From Candidatus Sulfopaludibacter sp. (GTDB lineage: Bacteria; Acidobacteriota; Terriglobia; Bryobacterales; Bryobacteraceae), in the NCBI GenBank assembly GCA_031292755.1, contig JARLGM010000010.1, positions 1-64,000 of the forward strand: DNA of 64,000 bases, read 5' to 3'. Below, piece by piece: positions 1-8,704 of this stretch. Under the pieces are notes generated by a model, which saw nothing but the letters and a program-made list of their open reading frames with translations, had not been told where the DNA came from and did no database searches. Made by a program: the position numbers and the translations under genes. Within the stretch, counting starts at the first letter, position 1. Every line of letters begins with the position of its first letter.

Positions 1-840
1 ACCAAGCCGTACCTGTGGCCGTTGCGCGCCGCCACCGGCACCGCCGTCACGCGGTATTGGCCCATGGAAGTGGTGGACGATGAGAAGAACCTCAAGCTGG
101 ATCACCAGCACCAGCGCGGCATGTGGTTCGCGCACGACACCGTCAACGGGATCGACTTCTGGAACAACGAGGCGAAAGCGATTCCGCCGACTTCGCCCAA
201 TGCCTACAAGTCGCAAAAGCTCGGCCGCATCACCCTGGTGAAGTTGGGCGAAGTGAAGAGCGGCAAGGACAAGGGCACACTGGCCGCGACGTTCGATTGG
301 AAGGATCTGCAAGGCCACAAGCTGCTGACCGAATCTCGGGTCATGACCTTCTACGCCGATAAAGACGACCGGCGCTTCGACGTGGATATCACGCTCACCG
401 CCGCCGATGGGCCGGTCACTTTCGGTGACGGCAAGGACGGCGCGTTCGGCATTCGCATGCGCCCGGTGCTGCAGGAAGATACGGGCACCGGCCACATCAC
501 CAACGCCGATGGCATGGTGGGCGAAAAGCAACTGTGGGGCAAGCCCTCCAACTGGTGCGATTACTCCGGCGCCATTGGCGGCGAGAAAGTGGGCATCGCG
601 ATTCTGGATAATCCGGAGAATCCGCACCATCCGGTGCGCTGGCACGCGCGCGCCTACGGCCTGTTTGCCGCTAATCCGTTTGGCCTGGCCGTATTCACCG
701 GTGACAAATCGCAGAGCGGCGCGGTGACCATTCAGCCGGGCGAGAGCCTGCGCTACCGGTATCGCGTAATCATACACGCGGGAGATGTGAAGGATGCCAA
801 GATCGATGCGGCCTGGCAGAACTACACGGCCGGTAAGTAA
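1..840 (+). CDS. DUF6807 family protein (PmoA-like), 5' end cut off by window
   Basis: The reading frame is open from base 1, so the gene starts outside the window; the first in-frame start-like codon (TTG at 22) is not the true start. The protein opens with KPYLWPLRAATG and continues with VTRYWPM, DHQHQRGMWFAH and GIDFWNNE, the usual signature of the DUF6807 family, often labelled PmoA although unrelated to methane monooxygenase. Members are commonly secreted and linked to carbohydrate-active gene sets in Acidobacteria and Planctomycetes; the biochemical role is unknown. The conserved His cluster in DHQHQRG may bind metal or substrate (inference). It is convergent with the next gene, and the two stop codons are directly adjacent. 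Confidence 0.8.
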   Translation, partial: TKPYLWPLRAATGTAVTRYWPMEVVDDEKNLKLDHQHQRGMWFAHDTVNGIDFWNNEAKAIPPTSPNAYKSQKLGRITLVKLGEVKSGKDKGTLAATFDWKDLQGHKLLTESRVMTFYADKDDRRFDVDITLTAADGPVTFGDGKDGAFGIRMRPVLQEDTGTGHITNADGMVGEKQLWGKPSNWCDYSGAIGGEKVGIAILDNPENPHHPVRWHARAYGLFAANPFGLAVFTGDKSQSGAVTIQPGESLRYRYRVIIHAGDVKDAKIDAAWQNYTAGK

Positions 841-1281
841 CTATTCGCCCAGTTTGGGAAACAGGGCGCGATCCAGAATGCGGCGCGTGAGCTCTTCCAT
901 GGTCACGTATTGATCGTTCACACGGTCGCGATAGAAAAGCTTGTCGCCGGGCAGCAGACCGATTTCGATCAACACCGGTTCGGCGCCGTTTCCGTGATCG
1001 ATCTGCAGACCGGGCAGCGTGGGAATCAGGGTCACTTCCACGCGCGCCGTCTGCTGCCATTTGCCGTCCACCTCCTCGCGGACGATGGCGCGAATCCGGG
1101 AGGTGTGCAGGTGGATGGTCACCGCCTCCGCGGCGAACGCCTTCTGGTATGCCTCCACGCAGGCGACCAGCGAGAGGTGGACATCTTCCAACGCGAGCGG
1201 CAGGCGCTCCAAGGTCGCGGTTTCTCGCTTACGGCGATCCTTTTCTTCGGAAATGCGCATCTGGATCCACTGGAAGGACAT
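841..1281 (-). CDS. conserved hypothetical protein, 146 aa
   Basis: The ATG at 1281 opens a 146-residue soluble protein without signal peptide or membrane segment. The N-terminal 25 residues are highly charged (helical EEKDRRKRE stretch); the rest looks like an alpha/beta domain with YQKAFAAEAVTIHLH and ending GDKLFYRDRV...LTRRILDRALFPKLGE. I do not recognise a named family. The frame has normal high-GC codon use, which argues that it is real. It ends flush against the stop of the DUF6807 gene and is divergent from the DUF5107 gene at 1485. Confidence 0.6.
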   Translation of the reverse strand: MSFQWIQMRISEEKDRRKRETATLERLPLALEDVHLSLVACVEAYQKAFAAEAVTIHLHTSRIRAIVREEVDGKWQQTARVEVTLIPTLPGLQIDHGNGAEPVLIEIGLLPGDKLFYRDRVNDQYVTMEELTRRILDRALFPKLGE

Positions 1282-1396
1282 GCTCCGATTCTAACGCGCT
1301 CCACGTTTTCGCCCGCTCCGGCGTATTCATCGCATGGGTTGCCATGCGCAAACCTGAATCCTTTGCGCGCCGGGCCGGCCCCGATCAGGTCCAGAA

Positions 1397-1408
1397 GGCA
1401 AGTTTGCC
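1397..1408. promoter_or_regulatory. short dyad upstream of DUF5107-TPR gene
   Basis: GGCAA-GT-TTGCC is a perfect 5-bp inverted repeat lying 14 bases before a TATTAT box (1422-1427), with no convincing -35 element. It lies in the 203-base gap between two divergent genes and could be an operator for the downstream plus-strand pair. Weak evidence; purely structural. Confidence 0.25.
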
Positions 1409-1484
1409 GATCGCACTGCCCTATTATGAAAGCAGGCGCCTGTGTTTCCCGGTGTCCTTGGTGACTCCGCGGTGAGGAAACTAC

Positions 1485-4400
1485 ATGTCTGAATTCCAAC
1501 TTCCCCCGGCGCCAGCCGGGCAGTCCGGCGCCGTCAAGGCCTGGCAAGAGCCCGTCGCGATTCCGTCGTACCTGCCCGAGGCGCCCGACAAAAATCCCAT
1601 GTTCCTGGAGAAGCGCGTCTACCAGGGGAGCAGCGGGCGCGTCTATCCCCTGCCGTTCACCAGCCGGATCGCCACCGATCAGGTTCCGCACACGTGGCAG
1701 GCAGCCCACCTGGAAAACGAGTTCGTCCGCGTGATGATCCTGCCCGAGATCGGCGGCCGCATCCACGTGGGCCTCGATAAGACCAACGGCTACGATTTCT
1801 TCTACCGCCAGAACGTCATCAAGCCCGCGCTGGTCGGTCTCGCCGGCCCGTGGGCCAGCGGGGGCGTCGAGTTCAACTGGCCGCAGCACCATCGCCCCGC
1901 CACCTTCCTGGCGGTGGATATCGAAATCGAATCCCACGCCGATGGCTCGCAAACCATCTGGTGCCAGGACCGCGACCCCATGACGCGCCTCCAGGGCATG
2001 CACGGCGTCTGCCTCCATCCGGGCAAGTCCTATATCGAGCTCAAGGTTCGTCTCTACAACCGCACGCCCTTCGTCCAGACCTTCCTGTGGTGGGCCAACG
2101 CCGCCGCGCGCGTCCACGAGGAATACCAGTCCTTCTTCCCGCCCGACGTCCACTACGTGGCCGACCACGCCCGGCGCGCGATGAGTTCCTACCCGCTCTG
2201 CACGGGCACGTACTACGGCGTCGATTACGCCGCGCGCGCGCCGCACAACGATCTCACCTGGTACCGCAACATTCCCGTCCCTACCAGCTACATGGCCATG
2301 GGATCGGGCGAAGACTTCCTCGGCGGCTACGACCATCGCGCCCAGGCCGGCCTGGTCCACGTGGCCAACCATCACATCTCGCCCGGCAAGAAGCAGTGGA
2401 CCTGGGGCAATCACCCGTTCGGCTACGCCTGGGACCGCAACCTCACCGATTCCGACGGCCCCTACGTCGAACTGATGGCCGGCGTGTATACCGACAACCA
2501 GCCCGATTTCTCCTTCCTCGCCCCCTACGAAACCAAAACTTTCAGCCAGTATTGGTATCCCATACAGAAGATCGGCCCCGTGCAGTACGCCAGTCTCGAT
2601 GCCGCCATCAGCTTGCATGTGGCGGATGGCATTGCCAGAGTCGGAGTCTGCGTGACGTCACCAATACCCGGCGCCACCGTTCGTCTGGATCCGGTCGCCT
2701 CCTGGAGGCGCGACCTCGCTCCCGGCGTCGGATTCCGCGCCGAAGCGGAGGTGGGCGCGGAGCCCCTGACCGTTATCGTCTCGACGCCCACCCGCGAAGT
2801 GGCGCGGTACGTCCCTCGCATCGATGAGCCGCCCGCCGAAGCGCCGCCGCCCGCCACCGAGCCGCCGCTGCCTGAAGCCGTAGCCACTGCCGACGAGCTC
2901 TACCTCACTGGACTGCACCTCGATCAGTATCGCCACGCCACCCGCCATGCCGATCTCTACTGGCGGGAGGCTCTCCGCCGCGACCCCACGGATTCGCGAT
3001 GCAACAACGCCATGGGCCTGTGGCACCTTCGCCGGGGCGAATTCACCGAAGCCGAACAGCACTTCCGCCGAGCCATCGCCACCCTCACGCGACTCAACGC
3101 CAATCCCTACGATGGCGAGCCGCACTACAACCTGGGCGTGACTCTGCGCTTCGTGGATCGCCTCGACGATGCCTATGCCGCCTTTTACAAATCCGCGTGG
3201 TCCGCGGCCTGGCGCTCGCCCGCGTACTACGCCATCGCCGAGATCGATGCGCAGCGCGGCGACTTCAGCAGGGCTCTGCATCACCTGAATGAATCGCTCC
3301 GCGTCAACACCGATCATTTGAATGCGCGCTGTCTTTGCGTGATCGTGCTGCGCCGCCTGGGTCAGAAGGCCGAAGCCGCGAAATTTCTGGAGAAGACGCT
3401 GGCGCTGAATCCGCTGGATCCATGGGCGAATCACCTGGCCGGCCGGCCCATTCCGGGAGGCAACCAGACTCGCCTGGACCTGGCCTTCGATTGCTCCCGC
3501 GCGGGCCTGGAGGCGGAGGCTGACGAGATTCTGGCCGGAGCCGACTTCGCAGCCGCGGACGGCTCGGCGCCGATGGTCTTGTACGCGCTCGGGCGATGGG
3601 ACGAGGCCGCCGCTGCATCGCCCGATTACTGCTTCCCTGCTCGCCTGGAAGAGATGATCGTCCTTCAGGCCGCCATCCGCGCCAACCCCTCCGACGCGCG
3701 GGCCCGCTACTACCTGGGCAACCTGCTGTACGATCGCCGCCGCCACCGCGAGGCCATCGAACAGTGGGAGTGGTCCGTCAAGCTCGATTGGAATTTTTCC
3801 ATCCCGTGGCGCAACCTGGGCATCGCGTATTTCAATGTGCTGGGCGACGCCGATGCCGCCCGCGACTGCTTCGACCGCGCTCTCCGCGCCGACCCGACCG
3901 ATGCCCGCCTGCTCTACGAGCGCGATCAGCTTTGGAAACGCACCGGCATCGACCCCGCCCGCCGCCTCGCCGAATTCGAAGCCGCTATGCCGCTGGTGGA
4001 ACAGCGCGACGATCTTGCCGTGGAACTGGCGGCCCTGTACAACCAGACCGGACAACCGGAAAGGGCCGCCGCGCTGCTCCAATCGCGACGCTTTCAGCCC
4101 TGGGAGGGAGGGGAAGGGCTGGCCATCCAGCAGCACGAGCGCGCCCACATTCTGCTGGGCCGCCGTGCCCTCGCCGCGGGCGATCCGGATGGTGCCCGCG
4201 ACTATTTTGCGCGCGCCCTGGAGTGTCCCGAAAATTTGGGAGAAGCGCGCCACCTTCTGGCCGTGCCGTACGACATCTATTACCGGCTGGGTGAAGCGGG
4301 AGCGGAAGGCGATTGGTTGGAGCAGGCCGCGCGCGGCGACAGCTATTACAGTGCCCTGGCTCTCCGCCGCCTGAATCGCCACGCCGAAGCCGACGAAGTG

Positions 4401-4649
4401 TGCCGCGCCTTCCTCGCCGCCTCCGAGCGCATCCACTCGCAGCCCGCGCGAGTGGACTACTTCGCCACCTCGCTCCCCTCGATGCTGCTATTCAACGACA
4501 ACCCGGCGCGAGTTGCGGAAACCCAAGCCGCCTTCCTGGAGGCGCAGGGCCGCCTCGGCCTGGGCCAGAACGAAGCCGCACGCTTTCTGCTTCGCCGTGT
4601 GCTGGAATTGGATGGCAGCCATGCCGGCGCCGCCGACCTGCTCGATTAA
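1485..4649 (+). CDS. DUF5107 domain protein with C-terminal TPR repeats, 1054 aa
   Basis: The ATG at 1485 follows GAGGAAACTAC, a good ribosome binding site. Roughly residues 40-370 match DUF5107: LPEIGGRIHVGLDKTNGYDF, GGVEFNWPQHH and a late YETKTFSQYWYP. This fold resembles galactose-mutarotase / carbohydrate-binding beta-sandwiches. Residues about 470-1054 are tetratricopeptide repeats (for example NNAMGLWHLRRGEFTEAEQH, PHYNLGVTLRF, ARYYLGNLLYDRRRHREAIE, WRNLGIAYFNVLGDADAARD). There is no signal peptide, so it is probably cytoplasmic. The function is unknown; DUF5107-TPR proteins usually sit beside sugar transporters and glycoside enzymes, and here a sugar porter follows after 2 bases, so the pair is surely co-transcribed. 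Confidence 0.85.
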   Translation: MSEFQLPPAPAGQSGAVKAWQEPVAIPSYLPEAPDKNPMFLEKRVYQGSSGRVYPLPFTSRIATDQVPHTWQAAHLENEFVRVMILPEIGGRIHVGLDKTNGYDFFYRQNVIKPALVGLAGPWASGGVEFNWPQHHRPATFLAVDIEIESHADGSQTIWCQDRDPMTRLQGMHGVCLHPGKSYIELKVRLYNRTPFVQTFLWWANAAARVHEEYQSFFPPDVHYVADHARRAMSSYPLCTGTYYGVDYAARAPHNDLTWYRNIPVPTSYMAMGSGEDFLGGYDHRAQAGLVHVANHHISPGKKQWTWGNHPFGYAWDRNLTDSDGPYVELMAGVYTDNQPDFSFLAPYETKTFSQYWYPIQKIGPVQYASLDAAISLHVADGIARVGVCVTSPIPGATVRLDPVASWRRDLAPGVGFRAEAEVGAEPLTVIVSTPTREVARYVPRIDEPPAEAPPPATEPPLPEAVATADELYLTGLHLDQYRHATRHADLYWREALRRDPTDSRCNNAMGLWHLRRGEFTEAEQHFRRAIATLTRLNANPYDGEPHYNLGVTLRFVDRLDDAYAAFYKSAWSAAWRSPAYYAIAEIDAQRGDFSRALHHLNESLRVNTDHLNARCLCVIVLRRLGQKAEAAKFLEKTLALNPLDPWANHLAGRPIPGGNQTRLDLAFDCSRAGLEAEADEILAGADFAAADGSAPMVLYALGRWDEAAAASPDYCFPARLEEMIVLQAAIRANPSDARARYYLGNLLYDRRRHREAIEQWEWSVKLDWNFSIPWRNLGIAYFNVLGDADAARDCFDRALRADPTDARLLYERDQLWKRTGIDPARRLAEFEAAMPLVEQRDDLAVELAALYNQTGQPERAAALLQSRRFQPWEGGEGLAIQQHERAHILLGRRALAAGDPDGARDYFARALECPENLGEARHLLAVPYDIYYRLGEAGAEGDWLEQAARGDSYYSALALRRLNRHAEADEVCRAFLAASERIHSQPARVDYFATSLPSMLLFNDNPARVAETQAAFLEAQGRLGLGQNEAARFLLRRVLELDGSHAGAADLLD

Positions 4650-4651
4650 AC

Positions 4652-5944
4652 ATGCCGCCCCAATCGAAGACCCGCTTCGTCTGGCTGATCTGCTCGATCG
4701 CCGCCCTGGGCGGCCTGTTGTTCGGCTACGATTGGGTGGTCATCGGCGGCGCCAAGCCATTCTATGAACGCTACTTCAACCTCACCAGCCAGAACGCGAT
4801 CGGATGGGCCAACAGTTGCGCCCTGCTGGGCTGCCTGGCCGGCTCTATCGCCTCCGGCGTGCTCAGCGATCGCTGGGGCCGCAAGAAAGTGCTCATCCTC
4901 TCCGCGTTCCTCTTTGCCGTCTCCAGCGTGCTCACCGGATGGGCACCAACCTTCACCTGGTTCGTGGTGTGGCGCATCACCGGCGGCGCGGCCATCGGCA
5001 TGGCCTCCAACGTTTCGCCCATGTACATCGCCGAGGTCAGCCCCGCGGAACTGCGCGGCCGCATGGTGTCGCTCAATCAGTTGACCATCGTGATCGGCAT
5101 CCTGGTGGCGCAGATCGCCAACTGGCTGATTGCCCGTCCCGTCCCGGAGGGCGCCACCGGCGAGTTCATTCGCCAATCCTGGAACGGCCAATACGGCTGG
5201 CGCTGGATGTTCACCGCGGTCGCCATTCCCTCCGTCATCTTCTTTGTGGGTGCCTGCTGCATCCCGGAAAGCCCGCGCTGGCTGGCCCGTTCGGCCGAGC
5301 CCAAAACCGGCGTCACGCCATGGCGCGCGCTGCTGGTTCCTCGCCTGCGCAAGGTCCTCGGCATCGGCATCGTGCTCGCCGTGTTGCAGCAGTGGAGCGG
5401 TATCAACGTCATCTTCAACTACGCCGAAGAGATCTACCGCGACGCCGGATACGACGTCAACGGCATCCTCTTCAATATCGTGATCACCGGCGCCATCAAC
5501 CTGGTCTGCACCCTGATCGCTCTCGGTGTGGTGGATCGCTTTGGCCGGCGGGCACTCATGCTCACCGGCTGCGCCGGCATCGCTGTCTCGCATGGCCTGC
5601 TGGGGCTGGCCTACTATTTCAAATTGAACGGTCTGCCCGTTCTGGTGCTCACCCTGTGTACCATCGGCTGTTACGCCATGTCACTGGCGCCGGTGACATG
5701 GGTGATCATCTCCGAGATATTTCCCAATCGGATTCGCGGCCTGGCGGTATCGGTAGCGGTGTCGGCGCTGTGGGTCGCATGCTTCCTGCTCACCTTTACT
5801 TTCCCGCTGCTCAATGCCGCGCTCGGGCCCGCGGGCACATTCTGGCTCTATGCCGCCATCTGCGCCACCGGCTTCTTCTTCATCCTCGCGCGCGTCCCGG
5901 AAACCAAGGGCAAAACGCTGGAAGAAATCGAAGCCTCGTGGTAG
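4652..5944 (+). CDS. MFS sugar porter
   Basis: The 430-residue protein starting at ATG 4652 has the hallmarks of the sugar porter family: GGLLFGYDWVVIGG in TM1, DRWGRKK in loop 2-3, MYIAEVSPAELRGRM, PESPRWLA at the end of the first half, QQWSGINVIFNY in TM7, DRFGRRA in loop 8-9 and PETKGKTLEEIE at the C terminus. Twelve hydrophobic spans are visible. It should import a monosaccharide or polyol with protons; the substrate cannot be read from sequence. The larger open frame beginning at 4313 is not the start, because it overlaps the TPR gene in another frame. It is coupled to the DUF5107 gene (2-base gap) and convergent with treY (6-base gap). Confidence 0.93.
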   Translation: MPPQSKTRFVWLICSIAALGGLLFGYDWVVIGGAKPFYERYFNLTSQNAIGWANSCALLGCLAGSIASGVLSDRWGRKKVLILSAFLFAVSSVLTGWAPTFTWFVVWRITGGAAIGMASNVSPMYIAEVSPAELRGRMVSLNQLTIVIGILVAQIANWLIARPVPEGATGEFIRQSWNGQYGWRWMFTAVAIPSVIFFVGACCIPESPRWLARSAEPKTGVTPWRALLVPRLRKVLGIGIVLAVLQQWSGINVIFNYAEEIYRDAGYDVNGILFNIVITGAINLVCTLIALGVVDRFGRRALMLTGCAGIAVSHGLLGLAYYFKLNGLPVLVLTLCTIGCYAMSLAPVTWVIISEIFPNRIRGLAVSVAVSALWVACFLLTFTFPLLNAALGPAGTFWLYAAICATGFFFILARVPETKGKTLEEIEASW

Positions 5945-5950
5945 CGGGCG

Positions 5951-8704
5951 CTACCCGGCGCTCCCCAGCAAACCCACCGGAAATTCCGCCAGCAGATCGC
6001 GAATTCGCCAGCTCGCGGGGACCAGCCCGGTGAGCGCGTCCTTCCATTGCGACGGCGCGCCCTCCGGCAACACCAGTTCCGTGGAGCCCCAATCCCCGAG
6101 CTCGCTGATCCAGCGCGGAGCTACCGCAATCGCCCAATCGCTTTCTAGCTTTCGAGCGAACGCGCAGATGCGCTCGCCCTCCACGCCCTGCGCATACAGC
6201 GGCAGATATTGGCCGCGCGCAAACAGCGCCGCGTGCGCCTTGCGGAATTGCAGCGCCTTGTAAGTCACCCACAGCTTGATTTCATCCTGTAGCGGATGCG
6301 ACGCCAGATCGCGCATCAGTGCGATCGGGTCTTCTCCTTCGCGATGCCGCAGCCCCTCCAGCATCTCCTGCCGCCTCTTGTAGTCAACGGGCCTCCGGTT
6401 GTCCGGGTCCACCAGCGTGAACTGCCACAACTCGGTTCCCTGGTAGAAATCCGGCACGCCCGGCGACGCAATCTTGAGCACAAGCTGGCTCAACCCGTTC
6501 AGCGCTCCCCACCGCGTCAGGCTGGATTGAAACTCGAAAAAATCCGGAAAGAAACGCCCTTCGTCGCCCAGGATGCGGTCCACGAACTCCAGCACGGCGC
6601 GTTCGTATTCTTCATGCGGCTCCATCCAACTGCTGTTCTGCTTGGCCTCGCGCAGCGCTTTCACCAGGAATTCTTTCACCCGGCCGGGGAAGCCTTCCAC
6701 TTCTTCCGGAGTGCCGGGCCACGCTCCCAACAGGGTCTGGTAAATCAGGATCTCCTCGCTCCGGTTGGGCGCCGGAACATTGTTCAGCAGAATCTTCGAG
6801 CCGGCATTCCATTCCATCCACCGCTCCAGCCGGCGGTCCCACTCGTCAGGAACTTCCGAGAGCACGTTGAGACGGGCGCGCACATCTTCGCCACGCTTGG
6901 TGTCATGGGTACTGGTGGCGTTCATGGTGTCCGGCCACTCTTCCAGGCGCTTCCGATTGAACTCGTGGAACTCGGCCAGGCCAAACGGCGGAAGTTCGCG
7001 CAGCGGATCGCCGCCCACCTCATTCAGCGACAGCAGGCCGTTGTGCCGGTAAGCCGCCGTGTCTTCCAGGCCTTTCGCCATCACCGGACCGGTGAACTGC
7101 TGCCACCGCATCACAAACTCCAGCCACTGCCGCTTGCGGTCTTCCAGATAATATGGCGGATCCAGCAGCAGGACGCTGCGCAGAAAATCGAACGCGCCAT
7201 CGGATATGTGTTCCGGCGCCGTTCGCCGCCGGGCCAGTGCCAGGGTCCGTTGGATGTAGCCGCGATCGCTTCCGGAAATCTCAAAGCCGTGAATGTAGGT
7301 TCGGTACACCGGCAGGCACGCCGTCACCTCCACCAGCAGATCGGTCAGTTCGGCCATCCGGATATCGCGGGCCTGCCGATGGCCCCCGGCCAGTATTCCC
7401 AGGCAGTGCACCAGGTGGTTGACGTCGCCCTTGAACAGGGGCTGCATCACTTCCTTACTGCATCGATAGCAGAGTTCGGCAAAGGGCAGATCGTCTCCCG
7501 AGCGGCGCGCATAGATCTCTTCCAGGCGCTTCAGACCCTCAGGCTGCACGAAGATTCCGTTGACCGCGTTCAGAAAATCATAGCCCGTAGTGCCCGCCAC
7601 GGGCCATGCTTCCGGCAGCCGCTCGTCGCGTCCCAAAATCTTTTCCACTGCGATGTACGACCCGCCCGTCGCCGTTTGCAGGCGCTGGAGGAAACACTCG
7701 GGCGCCCACAGCCCGTCGATATGGTCCACGCGCAGGCCGGTCACTTTCCCGCTGCGCAGCAGTTCCACGGTCTTACGATTGCGGTTTTCGAACACCTCGT
7801 CGATTTCGACCCGCAGCCCCACCAGGTCATTGATATCGAAGAAGCGCCGGTAATTGATCTCCTCGTAGCCGATCTTCCAATACGCCAGCCGGTAGGCCTG
7901 TTGGTCCAGCAGGCGGTCGAGATCGTCCACCGACCCGGCGAAGAAGGCCAGCGCGTCATCCACTGCGTGCTTCACATCGGCGTTCTCCTGGTACGTCCGC
8001 CACAGCCGTTCCTTGATGCGATCCTTCTGCCGGCGCCGTTCCTGAATCCGCTCCGCGCCGGCCTCGTCCCGATGTGGCAACCGCTCCAGATCCGTCAGAA
8101 TCTCCGGCAGTTCATGCAGCCCGGGGTTCTGTGCCAGACAGCGCTGCAAGATCATCGTGTAGGTCTTGGGATCGAGCGGCATGCGCCTCTCGAAATAGCG
8201 CACGGAAATGCCGGTGTCTTCGATCTTGAGCGAAAGCTGCCCCGCGGCCAGCACATCGCCGTAGAGCGAGCCGAGCACCGGCAGCAGCACGCGATTCTCC
8301 TGCAACGCCGCCGCTTTGGTGGTCGCCGGATGCCAGTCGATATCGAAGTAGGACGCATATGCCGACGATTGTCCGTTCTCCAGCACGTCCAGCCACCAGG
8401 GATTCTCATAGCTGGCCGCCATGTGGTTCGGCACCGTGTCGAGCAGCAGGCCCATGCCATAGTGCTGGAGCTTGCCGGCCATCTCGTCGAAATCCTCTTC
8501 GGTGCCCAAGTCGGAGTTGACCCGCGACGGGCTGGTGATATCGTAGCCGTGGGAACTGCCGCGCCGCGCCTTGTACCGGGGGGAAGAGTAGAGGTCCGTG
8601 ATTCCCAGCTCACTCAGGTACGGGACCAGGTCGCGGCCATCCACAAAACGAAAGCCCGCGTGAAACTGCATGCGGTACGTGGATCCCGGTGCGCGATAGT
8701 TCAT
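5951..8704 (-). CDS. treY: malto-oligosyltrehalose synthase (TreY)
   Basis: This 917-residue GH13 enzyme rearranges the reducing-end alpha-1,4 bond of maltodextrins into an alpha,alpha-1,1 bond (malto-oligosyltrehalose). It begins STYRMQFHAGFRF and has all four GH13 regions: DTVPNHMA (about residue 90), GLRVDHIDGL with the nucleophile Asp near 327, VEKILG with the acid Glu near 352, and TSTHDTKRGEDVRARL near 600, the last being typical of TreY. Length is normal for the family. The ATG overlaps the stop of treS by four bases, so the two are translationally coupled. The usual partner TreZ is not in the window. Confidence 0.96.
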   Translation of the reverse strand: MNYRAPGSTYRMQFHAGFRFVDGRDLVPYLSELGITDLYSSPRYKARRGSSHGYDITSPSRVNSDLGTEEDFDEMAGKLQHYGMGLLLDTVPNHMAASYENPWWLDVLENGQSSAYASYFDIDWHPATTKAAALQENRVLLPVLGSLYGDVLAAGQLSLKIEDTGISVRYFERRMPLDPKTYTMILQRCLAQNPGLHELPEILTDLERLPHRDEAGAERIQERRRQKDRIKERLWRTYQENADVKHAVDDALAFFAGSVDDLDRLLDQQAYRLAYWKIGYEEINYRRFFDINDLVGLRVEIDEVFENRNRKTVELLRSGKVTGLRVDHIDGLWAPECFLQRLQTATGGSYIAVEKILGRDERLPEAWPVAGTTGYDFLNAVNGIFVQPEGLKRLEEIYARRSGDDLPFAELCYRCSKEVMQPLFKGDVNHLVHCLGILAGGHRQARDIRMAELTDLLVEVTACLPVYRTYIHGFEISGSDRGYIQRTLALARRRTAPEHISDGAFDFLRSVLLLDPPYYLEDRKRQWLEFVMRWQQFTGPVMAKGLEDTAAYRHNGLLSLNEVGGDPLRELPPFGLAEFHEFNRKRLEEWPDTMNATSTHDTKRGEDVRARLNVLSEVPDEWDRRLERWMEWNAGSKILLNNVPAPNRSEEILIYQTLLGAWPGTPEEVEGFPGRVKEFLVKALREAKQNSSWMEPHEEYERAVLEFVDRILGDEGRFFPDFFEFQSSLTRWGALNGLSQLVLKIASPGVPDFYQGTELWQFTLVDPDNRRPVDYKRRQEMLEGLRHREGEDPIALMRDLASHPLQDEIKLWVTYKALQFRKAHAALFARGQYLPLYAQGVEGERICAFARKLESDWAIAVAPRWISELGDWGSTELVLPEGAPSQWKDALTGLVPASWRIRDLLAEFPVGLLGSAG

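Noticed and set aside
1119-2618. 499-aa minus-strand frame
   Set aside because: Overlaps the DUF5107 gene and the 146-aa gene in reverse; no homology features.
4313-4651. Extended N terminus of the sugar porter frame
   Set aside because: The sequence before ATG 4652 is the TPR gene read in another frame; the family starts at KTRFVWLICSIAALGG.
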